A DNA stretch of 9,503 nt, from the NCBI GenBank assembly GCA_026394935.1, contig JAPLZR010000088.1, forward strand, positions 1 to 9,503, given 5' to 3'. Origin of the DNA: Candidatus Woesearchaeota archaeon (GTDB taxonomy: Archaea > Nanobdellota > Nanobdellia > Woesearchaeales > ARS49). Positions 1-7,282 of this stretch are shown one piece after another; positions within the stretch are counted from its first letter, which is position 1, and each line of letters begins with the position of its first letter. Both the position numbers and the translations under genes were made by a program. Under the pieces are notes generated by a model. That model made no database searches and was not told the DNA's origin. It saw nothing but the letters and a program-made list of their open reading frames with translations.

Positions 1-487
1 CAGGAGTCTTCTTGTTAAAGCACTTATCATAAGCGCCCTGGACGAAATAACGCAAAGCAACATCAACCCTTCTCTGAGGAGCGCAGTCAACAGCCTTAGG
101 ATAACGCGCACCACCATACTCAATCGTAACAATCTCCTCGCGAGGAGCAGAATTCTCAAGAGCCTTCACAAAAACAGCCAGAGGATTCTGCTTGGTCTTC
201 TGCTCGATAATCTTGAAAGTGTCTATAACAATACTATAAGCAAGAGCTCCCTTGCCAGTATTATGACCTGAACTCCTGAAATGCTTCTTGGCCTTGTGAC
301 CAGGAATCATAACCTTGTTAATCAAACGCTCAATAATAAAAACCTTTGACTTGTGGAACTTCTTGCCAGCATAACGAGCTCCAGTCTTAGGAACAAAACG
401 AGGCTCAAGATTAACATATCTCTGCAAGCCAACATCATTAACCGTAATCCCTTCAACACTCCACTTGTTAAAAACCAGAACGCTCAT
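1..487 (-). CDS. rps7: Small ribosomal subunit protein uS7, archaeal type (3' part outside window)
   Basis: uS7 binds the 3' major domain of 16S rRNA, nucleates assembly of the small-subunit head and contacts E-site tRNA. The frame is open from the ATG at 487 to the left window edge, giving 162 residues and no stop, so the C-terminus is missing. Archaeal/eukaryal uS7 features are visible: PREE near residues 115-118, YGGARYPKAVD near 124-134, and PQRRVDVALR near 137-146, which is the conserved rRNA-binding segment. The N-terminal region (VFNKWSVEGI, then VNLEPRFVPKTGARYAGKKF) is also typical of the archaeal form rather than the shorter bacterial one. The start overlaps the rps12 stop as ATGA, with a weak AAGG motif about 7 nt upstream, consistent with coupled translation. 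It is the last visible gene of the operon; in many archaea EF-1A and uS10 follow, but that lies outside the window. Confidence 0.96.
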   Translation of the reverse strand, partial: MSVLVFNKWSVEGITVNDVGLQRYVNLEPRFVPKTGARYAGKKFHKSKVFIIERLINKVMIPGHKAKKHFRSSGHNTGKGALAYSIVIDTFKIIEQKTKQNPLAVFVKALENSAPREEIVTIEYGGARYPKAVDCAPQRRVDVALRYFVQGAYDKCFNKKTP

Positions 488-921
488 TTACGTGCCTTCT
501 CAATCTTTCCCTTCAACAATGCATCCAAAGACTGATCATTAACCTTGATAACCTGAAAACGAATACCAGACAAATCACCAAGAGAACGACCCTTTCTTCC
601 GCCGATAGACTCAATAAGAACTTCATCGTGCTCATCAATCATCTTCTGAGCGCCATCCTTCGGCATGAAAGCACCAACCTGCCTTCCATTCTTGACAAGC
701 TGGACACGGCAGCACTTCCTCATAGCAGAGTTAGGCTGTTTTGCTTCAATCTGAAACTTCTCAACAACAATACCCTTAGCCTGAGCTGAACCCTCAAGAG
801 GGTCTGCCTTTTTCTTCATCTGTAGAATCCTGCGTACAAACTTTCTGTTCAACCACTTTCCGTGGTGGCGTCTCTCTTTCAACGCCTTTGCCGTGTTCAA
901 ACCGTTTGATTTATGACCCAT
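484..921 (-). CDS. rps12: Small ribosomal subunit protein uS12, archaeal type
   Basis: uS12 lies at the decoding centre and helps monitor codon-anticodon pairing. The 145-residue length is normal for the archaeal/eukaryal S23-like form. Diagnostic segments are the start MGHKSNGL, KADPLEGSAQAKGIV (38-52), EAKQPNSAMRKCCRVQL (59-75, the PNSA decoding loop), IDEHDEV (95-101) and IGGRKGRSLGDLSGIR (106-121). In the second decoding loop the usual DxPGVR reads DLSGIR, so Ser118 replaces a proline that is nearly universal (E. coli Pro90). The start ATG directly abuts the nusA stop (TAAATG). A GGAG sits about 15 nt upstream, which is far for a Shine-Dalgarno motif. The gene ends in a 4-nt overlap with rps7. 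Identification is certain from sequence; the effect of the Pro-to-Ser change is not known. Confidence 0.98.
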   Translation of the reverse strand: MGHKSNGLNTAKALKERRHHGKWLNRKFVRRILQMKKKADPLEGSAQAKGIVVEKFQIEAKQPNSAMRKCCRVQLVKNGRQVGAFMPKDGAQKMIDEHDEVLIESIGGRKGRSLGDLSGIRFQVIKVNDQSLDALLKGKIEKARK

Positions 922-1335
922 TTAAACAACCCTAATCTCCTTTATCGGAAAATAACGCTTAACAATTGCTTCAAACAACCTGAGATTTGAAGCTCCTCGT
1001 CCTATCAGCAAACCACGAGTTTTTAAATCTTTCGCAGTAAGGAATATTGTGGTGTCCTGAAATTCAGCCTTTTCAAGCTCAAGAGGAGCAACCAAATTTT
1101 TTATGAATTGTGAAACCTCAGATTGAAACTCAACAATCTTAACACGCTTCTTAAGCTTACTCTCAAGATTACGCACGTGCTGCCCGCCCCTGCCAACAGC
1201 CTTTCCAACCTCGCCCTCGTGAACAATAAAAATCACCTGCTCATCGCCGGAAACACAATCCTTCACGTGAGCGCCGGTAGACTGCTCAAACATGGCAATC
1301 ATCTGCATCGTCTGAGTATCAAGAAAAATCGTCAT
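922..1335 (-). CDS. nusA: Archaeal NusA-like RNA-binding protein (two KH domains)
   Basis: Archaeal NusA is a short protein made only of the two KH domains of bacterial NusA, lacking the N-terminal RNAP-binding and S1 domains. It binds single-stranded RNA and is thought to act in transcription, often encoded beside RNAP genes as here. The 137 residues match the usual length of about 140. KH1 has VGRGGQHVR near 47-55 (GxxG loop = GRGG, 48-51). KH2 has IGRGASNLR near 111-119, where the loop is GRGA, so the last glycine of GxxG is replaced by alanine. I chose the ATG at 1335 because it forms an ATGA overlap with the rpl30e stop and gives the family start (TGAHVKDC follows at 20-27). A GTG 28 codons upstream would lie wholly inside rpl30e. 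No clear Shine-Dalgarno motif precedes the ATG, so translation probably depends on reinitiation. Confidence 0.95.
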   Translation of the reverse strand: MTIFLDTQTMQMIAMFEQSTGAHVKDCVSGDEQVIFIVHEGEVGKAVGRGGQHVRNLESKLKKRVKIVEFQSEVSQFIKNLVAPLELEKAEFQDTTIFLTAKDLKTRGLLIGRGASNLRLFEAIVKRYFPIKEIRVV

Positions 1336-1610
1336 GCGAGAACGCCAATAACAGATATGGCAAAAGGCTTCCTGCACAAAACACCAACCTCCTCGCTGGA
1401 TTGTGCAATCTCCAAACACTCAACACCCGCCATTTCACAATAACGGGAAAAATTATCCTTCATGCGCGCATTACAATCAGAAGCAACAACAACCTTCTGC
1501 AATTTTCCATTGCGCAACAACTTAAGAGTATCTTCAGTACCAAGCACTAATTTTTCTGCCGTAAGCAGTTTCCTCAAATCTTCAACAGCCTCGCTGCCAG
1601 CCTTTTTCAT
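1332..1610 (-). CDS. rpl30e: Large ribosomal subunit protein eL30
   Basis: eL30 is an archaeal/eukaryal 60S-type ribosomal protein of the L7Ae/L30e/S12e/Gadd45 RNA-binding fold and is absent from bacteria. The 92 residues are slightly short of the family's usual 97-110, mostly at the C-terminus. Matching features are the N-terminal helix with LVLGTEDTLKLLRNGK (21-36), the strand VVVASDCNARMK (40-51; usual form IVIASNxPP) and the C-terminal EEVGVLCRKPFAISVIGVL (73-91; usual form LGxACGKPFxVSxLxI). Its position between rpoA2 and nusA is the standard archaeal location and supports the call over other L7Ae-fold proteins. The start overlaps the rpoA2 stop as ATGA. A purine-rich GAGGAAGG lies 5-12 nt upstream and is a reasonable ribosome-binding site. 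The gene ends in an ATGA overlap with nusA. Confidence 0.93.
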   Translation of the reverse strand: MKKAGSEAVEDLRKLLTAEKLVLGTEDTLKLLRNGKLQKVVVASDCNARMKDNFSRYCEMAGVECLEIAQSSEEVGVLCRKPFAISVIGVLA

Positions 1611-2752
1611 TTTTCCTTCCTCACAATTTTTGTTATAAGACCAGGCAAGCCAGTACCAACAGGAACTGGCTGGTTAAGCATGACGTTCTCAACAACGCTG
1701 TTCAACTGGTCAACCTCGCCCTTCAAAGCAGCATTAATAATATGCTTAATAGGCGTTTCAAAAGAAGCACGAGCAAGAACAGAAGCTTTCTCTGAAACAA
1801 CACCATAACGAGTAATACCCTTAATCTCACCGCTGACAGTCATCGTATCAGCAACAAGCATTATGTGACGAATGTCAACGTTCAAACCCTGAGTCTCAAT
1901 AACCTTGAAGACTTCATCCATAATAGCCTGCCTTGCAGCCTCAATGCCCAACGCCTCAGCAATCTCATAAATATCATTCGTAGTAGTTCTATCAGTATCA
2001 ACAAAATCAAGCTCAAAAACTTTTTTCAGGTTACTACCGGCAGTAATAATCAAGAATTCCTCCTTTCGCTTAACCGGCAATATCTGAGTCACACCCTTAA
2101 CGCCCCTAACATAAACTTCCTTTGACTTCTCCTTCAAACGATACAAGGCATTCAATCCGCGCTCATCATCCTTGCACTTCAACTTCAATGAAATAACACC
2201 GCCCTCAAACTTCACATTCGCCTCTGATGCAAGACCTTTCTCAACAGCCTTAACAAGATAAGCAGGAGTAACATCAAGCGCGTTCAACTTCTCCATATTC
2301 AACTTCAATTCAATCTTCAAATCAACAATATTCAAACCATACTCGGCAACCAGTTCGCCAAGCTTAGTCTCCTTGACCTGCAAGGCAATCTCACGAATGT
2401 CCTTGCCCTTGTTGTAAGGAGCTTTCAAAAAAATCTCCATCTGAGGAGTAGTAATGCTCTTTCGCCCATCAAGAATCTCAATAATACGAGGCAAACCCAT
2501 AGTCACGTTCATCTCAGCAACACCAGCGTAGTGGAAAGTGTTCAAAGTCATCTGAGTGCCCGGCTCACCAATACTCTCAGCACCAACAAGACCAACAGCC
2601 TCGCCAGCATCGATCTGGGCAGACAAAAACTCCTCGTAAACCTTCTGAACAACCTTCTTCATCTTAGAAGAAGGACATTTCTCCTCTATCTCCTGCAAAA
2701 TCTTAGGAGGCAATTTGTCTTCATATTCCTTTAATTCTGAGTGTACCATCAT
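1607..2752 (-). CDS. rpoA2: DNA-directed RNA polymerase subunit A'' (RpoA2, Rpo1C)
   Basis: A'' is the C-terminal third of the archaeal largest RNAP subunit and carries the trigger loop and jaw regions. At 381 residues it has the usual size. The trigger loop spans about 53-95: AVGLVGAESIGEPGTQMTL then NTFHYAGV, with the NTP-contacting Gln67 and catalytic-proximal His74 present. Conserved C-terminal segments are SVLARASFETPIKHI (324-338) and PVPVGTGLPGL (362-372). Two differences from most archaeal sequences as I remember them are Glu59 for the usual Gln (AQSIGEP) and Asn71 for the usual Arg (MRTFH); Pol II also has Asn there. Two tandem ATGs start the frame at 2752 and 2749. A GGTGA overlaps the rpoA1 stop and ends only 1 nt before the first ATG but 4 nt before the second, so translation may start at 2749. 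The stop overlaps rpl30e. Confidence 0.98.
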   Translation of the reverse strand: MMVHSELKEYEDKLPPKILQEIEEKCPSSKMKKVVQKVYEEFLSAQIDAGEAVGLVGAESIGEPGTQMTLNTFHYAGVAEMNVTMGLPRIIEILDGRKSITTPQMEIFLKAPYNKGKDIREIALQVKETKLGELVAEYGLNIVDLKIELKLNMEKLNALDVTPAYLVKAVEKGLASEANVKFEGGVISLKLKCKDDERGLNALYRLKEKSKEVYVRGVKGVTQILPVKRKEEFLIITAGSNLKKVFELDFVDTDRTTTNDIYEIAEALGIEAARQAIMDEVFKVIETQGLNVDIRHIMLVADTMTVSGEIKGITRYGVVSEKASVLARASFETPIKHIINAALKGEVDQLNSVVENVMLNQPVPVGTGLPGLITKIVRKEK

Positions 2753-2753
2753 T

Positions 2754-2758
2754 TCACC
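2754..2758 (-). promoter_or_regulatory. Ribosome-binding site of rpoA2 (GGTGA)
   Basis: On the minus strand the rpoA1 TAG stop runs straight into GGTGA and then two adjacent ATGs (2752 and 2749). GGTGA matches the archaeal anti-Shine-Dalgarno core. The spacing is 1 nt to the first ATG and 4 nt to the second, which favours the second start and would remove one Met from the protein. Confidence 0.55.
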
Positions 2759-5478
2759 TAGTTCTCATTGATGATTCGCTGAACATCAATCTTTCCGCTT
2801 TCTGAACGCGCAACATCAATACCATCTTCACCATAAGCAAACTGGATAATCCTTCCATTAGCATCACGCACAGTGCCATCATACTCAACACGCAAGTCCT
2901 GCATAGCGTTCGCAAGACGCCTGTACAAATAACCAGACTTGGGAGTACGCAAAGCAGTATCCATCAAAGCATCCCTTCCAGTAATAGAGTGGAAGAAAAA
3001 CTCCTTAGGATTAATACCGTGCTTAAAACTATGAATAATGAAACCGTGAGCTTCAGGAGACAAGTCACCCCTCTTGAAACAACTCAAAGTCCTCTCGCGA
3101 TACCCCTTCTCAATACGCTTGCCACGCATAGCCTGCTGACCAACACAAGCAGACATCTGAATAAGAGAAGTCATACTACCACGAGCACCAGACATAATCA
3201 TAACAGCAGCGTGATTCTTGTCCTGCACGAAAGCCTTAATGATCTGACCGCAAGCATTACGAGCCTTGTTCAAACGCTCCAAAATCTTCAACTCAAGAGT
3301 CTCACGCATAGTCCTGCCAGGGAAAACCTCAAGCTTAGCCTCCTTGAAACTCTGAATCATCTGAGCAACATCCTCTTCTGCCTGATGCAACAACTGGTCA
3401 ATCTGCTCCCTTGCTTCCTGAGGCAGGTCCTCATCAGCAATACCAGTGCTGAAACCATGCTGAACAAGATACTCAATGCCCAAACGGAAAATCTGATGCA
3501 AAATGCCGATAGTCCTGGCAGGTCCGAACTTCTTGTGCAAACTTCTCAACAAAAGACCCTCGCCCTCACCGCCAATCGACTTAGTATCAATAATACCTTC
3601 CATCAAAATGCCTTTCCTGATAACAACCTTGTCACCAGAACGTGAAGCACTCTCATAATCAAACTCATCAGGCAGCAAAACACTAAAGATTTCGCGGCCA
3701 TTAACCAACTTCTTTGAAGGCAACCTGCTGAAATCAGTCACATTAACACACGCAAGCAATTGAACAGCATCCTCGCGAGGCATTTCGCCAAGCTTTGTCA
3801 ACAAATAATTACCGCTGATAGCATCCTGAATACAGCCAATGACAGACAAACCATACCTCGGAGAAATCAACTGGGTCTGAACCTGCATCAAAATCTCAGC
3901 CTCTGCGCGGGCTTCCTCAGTCTGAGGAATATGCAAGTTCATCTCGTCACCGTCAAAGTCAGCGTTGTACGGGTTGCAGACAGCAGGGTTCAACCTCAAA
4001 GTCCTGCCAGGCAAAACTCTCACACGGTGGCACATCATCGACATCCTATGCAATGAAGGCTGACGGTTGAAAATCGCCACATCACCATCCATCAAATGAC
4101 GCTCAACAATATAGCCCGGCTGCAATTCCTCAAGAGAAGCTTCCTTCGTCTCATCAGTAATCTTTTTCTTCTTGCCATCAGGCCTGACAACATAATTAGC
4201 ACCAGGATACTTTCCAGGACCATTGCTGACAAACTTCTTCAAGTAAGCCATATTCCATTCGTTAACAGTCTCAGGAACAGTCAACTTGAGAGCAATAATC
4301 TTAGGAACGCCAACCTCATCAAGACCAAGCATCGGGTCAGGAGAAATAACAGTTCTTGCACAGAAGTTAGTCCTCTTACCAGCAAGGTTATGACGGATAC
4401 GGCCCTCCTTAGACTTGATACGCTCAGTAATAGTCTTCAAAGGCTGACCAGATCTGTGCCTTGCAGGAGGCAATTGAGCAATCCCGTTATCAAAGAAAGT
4501 AGTAACGTGATACTGCAGCAAGTCCCATAAATCCTCAATAATAATCTCAGGAGCGCCGGCATTAATGTTCTCAAACAAACGCTGGTTAATCCTGACAATG
4601 TCACCCAACTTGTGCGTCAAGTCATCCTCAGAACGCTCACCAGATTCCAAAGTAATAGAAGGACGAACAGTAACAGGCGGAATCGGAAGCACAGTCAAAA
4701 TCATCCATTCAGGCCTTGCAGTCTTCGGATTAAGACCGAACACCTCAATATCCTCATCAGGAATCTTCTCAAAACGAGCACGAATCTCAATCGGAGAAAC
4801 ACGCTTATCACCCTCAATATAAGTAGTAGGCTTCTCAATAGAAATCTTTGACTGCTTAGCCTTGCAATGAGGACACTTGCCGCCCTTTGACTCAATCAAA
4901 GCCTTCACAGCAAGCCTTCTCGACTCAGGACCTTCCTCTAACTCAATCCTATCAAGATGAGACTTTGCCTTAGCCCACTTCTCCTGAGCAATCATCAACC
5001 TTCCGCACTCGCGGCAGGAAGACTTCAACAACAACTGAATAATACGAGCATACTTAACGTGAACAACAGAACGAGCAAGCTCGATATAACCAAAATGACC
5101 AATGCACTCCTTCAACTTTGAACCGCAAGTCTTGCAACGCAGTCCAGGATCAATAACTCCCAAACGCACGTCCATCAATCCGCCGTCAACAGGATAACCC
5201 TCCTTATCGTAAAGTTCAGGCGTAACAATCTTGGCAGAAGCCATCTTCTTAATCATCTTAGGAGAAAGAACACCGAAAACAACACTTGAAACCTGCTTGT
5301 AAATGTAATGCGAAACAGCCTCCATACGCTCACGCGAATACTGCTGCTTCTCAATCTCAGGAGATTTTTCTTCAACTTTTTCAGCTACATCTACCTTCGG
5401 CTCAACAGCCTCTACTTTCTGCTCAACAACCGCTACCACTTCCTCAACTTTAGATTCTTCCTTTTTCTTCTTTGGCAT
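2758..5478 (-). CDS. rpoA1: DNA-directed RNA polymerase subunit A' (RpoA1, Rpo1N)
   Basis: A' is the N-terminal two thirds of the largest RNAP subunit and holds the catalytic Mg2+ site. The 906 residues are somewhat longer than usual because of about 55 extra N-terminal residues rich in Lys, Glu and Val (MPKKKKEESK at the start) before the family begins at FGVLSP (68-73). Zinc sites are C115/C118/C125/H128 and C155/C158 with C202/C205. The switch/lid region KSKEGRIRHNLAGKR lies at 355-369, the catalytic NADFDGDEM at 505-513 (Asp507, 509, 511), the funnel GARGSMTSLIQMSACVGQQ at 764-782 and the bridge helix around 826-855. The bridge helix is divergent, with SITGRDAL for the usual AMGGREGL and Pro846. 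The polypeptide ends between bridge helix and trigger loop, the normal archaeal split, so this is not a frameshift. The ATG follows the rpoB1 stop by 1 nt, with GAGGAG upstream. The stop is TAG. Confidence 0.98.
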   Translation of the reverse strand: MPKKKKEESKVEEVVAVVEQKVEAVEPKVDVAEKVEEKSPEIEKQQYSRERMEAVSHYIYKQVSSVVFGVLSPKMIKKMASAKIVTPELYDKEGYPVDGGLMDVRLGVIDPGLRCKTCGSKLKECIGHFGYIELARSVVHVKYARIIQLLLKSSCRECGRLMIAQEKWAKAKSHLDRIELEEGPESRRLAVKALIESKGGKCPHCKAKQSKISIEKPTTYIEGDKRVSPIEIRARFEKIPDEDIEVFGLNPKTARPEWMILTVLPIPPVTVRPSITLESGERSEDDLTHKLGDIVRINQRLFENINAGAPEIIIEDLWDLLQYHVTTFFDNGIAQLPPARHRSGQPLKTITERIKSKEGRIRHNLAGKRTNFCARTVISPDPMLGLDEVGVPKIIALKLTVPETVNEWNMAYLKKFVSNGPGKYPGANYVVRPDGKKKKITDETKEASLEELQPGYIVERHLMDGDVAIFNRQPSLHRMSMMCHRVRVLPGRTLRLNPAVCNPYNADFDGDEMNLHIPQTEEARAEAEILMQVQTQLISPRYGLSVIGCIQDAISGNYLLTKLGEMPREDAVQLLACVNVTDFSRLPSKKLVNGREIFSVLLPDEFDYESASRSGDKVVIRKGILMEGIIDTKSIGGEGEGLLLRSLHKKFGPARTIGILHQIFRLGIEYLVQHGFSTGIADEDLPQEAREQIDQLLHQAEEDVAQMIQSFKEAKLEVFPGRTMRETLELKILERLNKARNACGQIIKAFVQDKNHAAVMIMSGARGSMTSLIQMSACVGQQAMRGKRIEKGYRERTLSCFKRGDLSPEAHGFIIHSFKHGINPKEFFFHSITGRDALMDTALRTPKSGYLYRRLANAMQDLRVEYDGTVRDANGRIIQFAYGEDGIDVARSESGKIDVQRIINEN

Positions 5479-5479
5479 T

Positions 5480-7282
5480 TTAGTACTTGCTCCTCAACTG
5501 CAGTCTTGGATAAATACCCAAGCTCTTGAACTCATCAAGTATAAGCTTGAAAGCATAGCTAATCTCAATATCACTAATCTCAACATTCTCACCGCAAATC
5601 GGGCAATAACGCTTGTCCTTGAAAACATCATAAATCGCGATAATACCGCAGCCCTCGCAAACAGGCACAACAGTCTTGTCAGAATCAAATCTTTCTTTCA
5701 ACAACATACTCGCGCCATGAGCAACAAAAGTATCCTTCTCCATCTCACCCAGCCTGAGACCTCCTTCTTTTGCACGACCCTCTGTAGGCTGTCTCGTCAA
5801 CAACTGGATAGGACCACGCGCCCTGCTATGAATCTTGTTAGCAACCATGTGCTTAAGCTTGAGATAATACATACTGCCAACGTAAATCTTGGCTTCAAAA
5901 ATCTCGCCAGTAACACCATTATACATAGTCTCAGTGCCCGTCTCATTAAAGCCAAGCGACATCAAGTCCTTTCTAATAACCTCTTCAGGCTCACCGCTGA
6001 AAGTCGTGCCATCAATAATACGACCGGTCAAAGCAGCAGACTTTCCACCTATCAATTCAATCAAATGCGAAATAGTCATACGAGAAGGAATACCATGAGG
6101 CGAGAACAACAAATCAGGAACAATACCGGAAGCAGTGAAAGGCATATCTGCCTCTGGAACAATCAAGCCAACAACACCCTTCTGACCGTGACGCGAAACA
6201 AACTTGTCACCAATCTCAGGAATACGCTGGTCACGAATACGAACCTGAATAAGCTTGTTGCCCTCCTCATTCTCAGTCAAGCAAACAAAATCAACAACAC
6301 CCTCCTCGCCGTGCCTCAAAGACACCGAGCTTTCACGCCTGATGTTGGAAGCCAAACTATACTCTTCAAGATTAGACAAAAATCTCGGAGGAGAAGTCTT
6401 GCCGATAAGAACATCCTCTTCCTTAACAGAAGCCTCAGGATAAATAACGCCATCACCCTCAAGGAAACGATAATCATGCTCAGACTTGTAACCCTTAACA
6501 TCCTTGTCAGGAACGCAAACAGAATCCATCAAGCCGCCTGAATACCTGAGCTCTTCAGCAACAGCAGGCCTGTAATAAGTGCTCCTGCCGAACCCGCGGT
6601 CAATAGAACCCTTATTGATAATGACTGCGTCTTCCATATTATAACCCTTATAACACATAATCGCAAGAACAATATTCTGGCCAGACGGGTGAGCCTTATA
6701 ATCAGTCAGCTCATGCACCATAGTCTGAACAAGAGGCATCTGAGGATAATGCAACAAGTTAATATCCATATCCATACGAACAAGATAGTTGGCAGCATAC
6801 AATCCAATAGACTGCTTCAAATTCCTGCTACCAATAATCAAACGAGCAGACTGAATGAAATCACCATAAGGAATAAGACCAGTAACAAGACCAAGCATCG
6901 CCAGAGGAGAAATCTCCAAATGAGTATGCTCAGGAGTAAGCTCCTGATCAGAAAACGCAATCAAAGAATTTTCCTCTTCAGCAGCATCCAAAAACTCAAT
7001 AACACCCTGGTCAATTAAGTCACCCCAGGTAATCTCTGCCTTCTGCAACTGCTTAACGTGCTTGTCAGTCAACGCAGGCATGCCGCCGTTAACGACAATC
7101 AAAGGACGCCTGCAACGACCACGGGCAGACTCGACATAAACATTATCCAGCAATTCATCGTAATGAAGATTGACATTAGTCGACAAAGCACCAGAACGCC
7201 TGTCCTGCTTTATCCTTTGAAGGAACTCGTGAGCATTATCAATATCGCCAACAAACTTGCCGTTAAGGTAAACCTCACTCAT
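5480..7282 (-). CDS. rpoB1: DNA-directed RNA polymerase subunit B' (RpoB1, Rpo2C)
   Basis: B' is the C-terminal half of the second-largest RNAP subunit, corresponding to the hybrid-binding, wall and clamp parts of Rpb2 or bacterial beta. The 600 residues match the usual length. Visible features are the N-terminal VYLNGKFVG (4-12) and RGRCRRPLIVVNGG (54-67), GYNMEDAVIIN (213-223) in the hybrid-binding domain, and IGDKFVSRHGQKGVVG (357-372), with Lys360 and Lys368 matching the active-site lysines. Further on are HGIPSRMT (396-403), GGLRLGEMEKD (507-517) and a zinc site C542/C545 with C560/C563 in the clamp. The usual NPHAIPSRMT reads SPHGIPSRMT. The start overlaps the rpoB2 stop as ATGA and has a strong GAGGTG 5 nt upstream. 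It ends with TAA, 1 nt before rpoA1. The B''/B' break falls at the natural split site and both halves keep all motifs, so this is two genes rather than a broken one. Confidence 0.98.
   Translation of the reverse strand: MSEVYLNGKFVGDIDNAHEFLQRIKQDRRSGALSTNVNLHYDELLDNVYVESARGRCRRPLIVVNGGMPALTDKHVKQLQKAEITWGDLIDQGVIEFLDAAEEENSLIAFSDQELTPEHTHLEISPLAMLGLVTGLIPYGDFIQSARLIIGSRNLKQSIGLYAANYLVRMDMDINLLHYPQMPLVQTMVHELTDYKAHPSGQNIVLAIMCYKGYNMEDAVIINKGSIDRGFGRSTYYRPAVAEELRYSGGLMDSVCVPDKDVKGYKSEHDYRFLEGDGVIYPEASVKEEDVLIGKTSPPRFLSNLEEYSLASNIRRESSVSLRHGEEGVVDFVCLTENEEGNKLIQVRIRDQRIPEIGDKFVSRHGQKGVVGLIVPEADMPFTASGIVPDLLFSPHGIPSRMTISHLIELIGGKSAALTGRIIDGTTFSGEPEEVIRKDLMSLGFNETGTETMYNGVTGEIFEAKIYVGSMYYLKLKHMVANKIHSRARGPIQLLTRQPTEGRAKEGGLRLGEMEKDTFVAHGASMLLKERFDSDKTVVPVCEGCGIIAIYDVFKDKRYCPICGENVEISDIEISYAFKLILDEFKSLGIYPRLQLRSKY
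5490..5495 (-). promoter_or_regulatory. Ribosome-binding site of rpoA1 (GAGGAG)
   Basis: GAGGAG lies inside the last codons of rpoB1, 11 nt before the ATG at 5478. It supports that ATG as the real start of RpoA1, including the charged N-terminal extension, rather than the internal Met52. The spacing is a little longer than ideal. Confidence 0.5.

Noticed and set aside
1336..1419. 28-codon upstream extension of nusA from a GTG start
   Set aside because: It lies wholly inside rpl30e in another frame, is Cys/Trp-rich unlike the family, and the ATG at 1335 gives both the family start and an ATGA overlap.
2753..2760. TAG between rpoA1 and rpoA2 as readthrough or pyrrolysine codon
   Set aside because: A'/A'' split is general in archaea. 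The two genes are in register across the gap only through separate start codons, with GGTGA and two ATGs placed for a new start.
5717..6541. 274-codon open frame on the plus strand, and similar ones such as 2989-3645 and 8173-8784
   Set aside because: They lie fully antisense to RNAP genes with clear family motifs, have the Asn/Ser/Leu/Arg-rich make-up of shadow frames, and lack ribosome-binding sites or known motifs.
7279..7282. Possible frameshift splitting the second-largest RNAP subunit
   Set aside because: B''/B' separation is a known natural split; both halves have normal lengths, all motifs, and rpoB1 has a strong ribosome-binding site.
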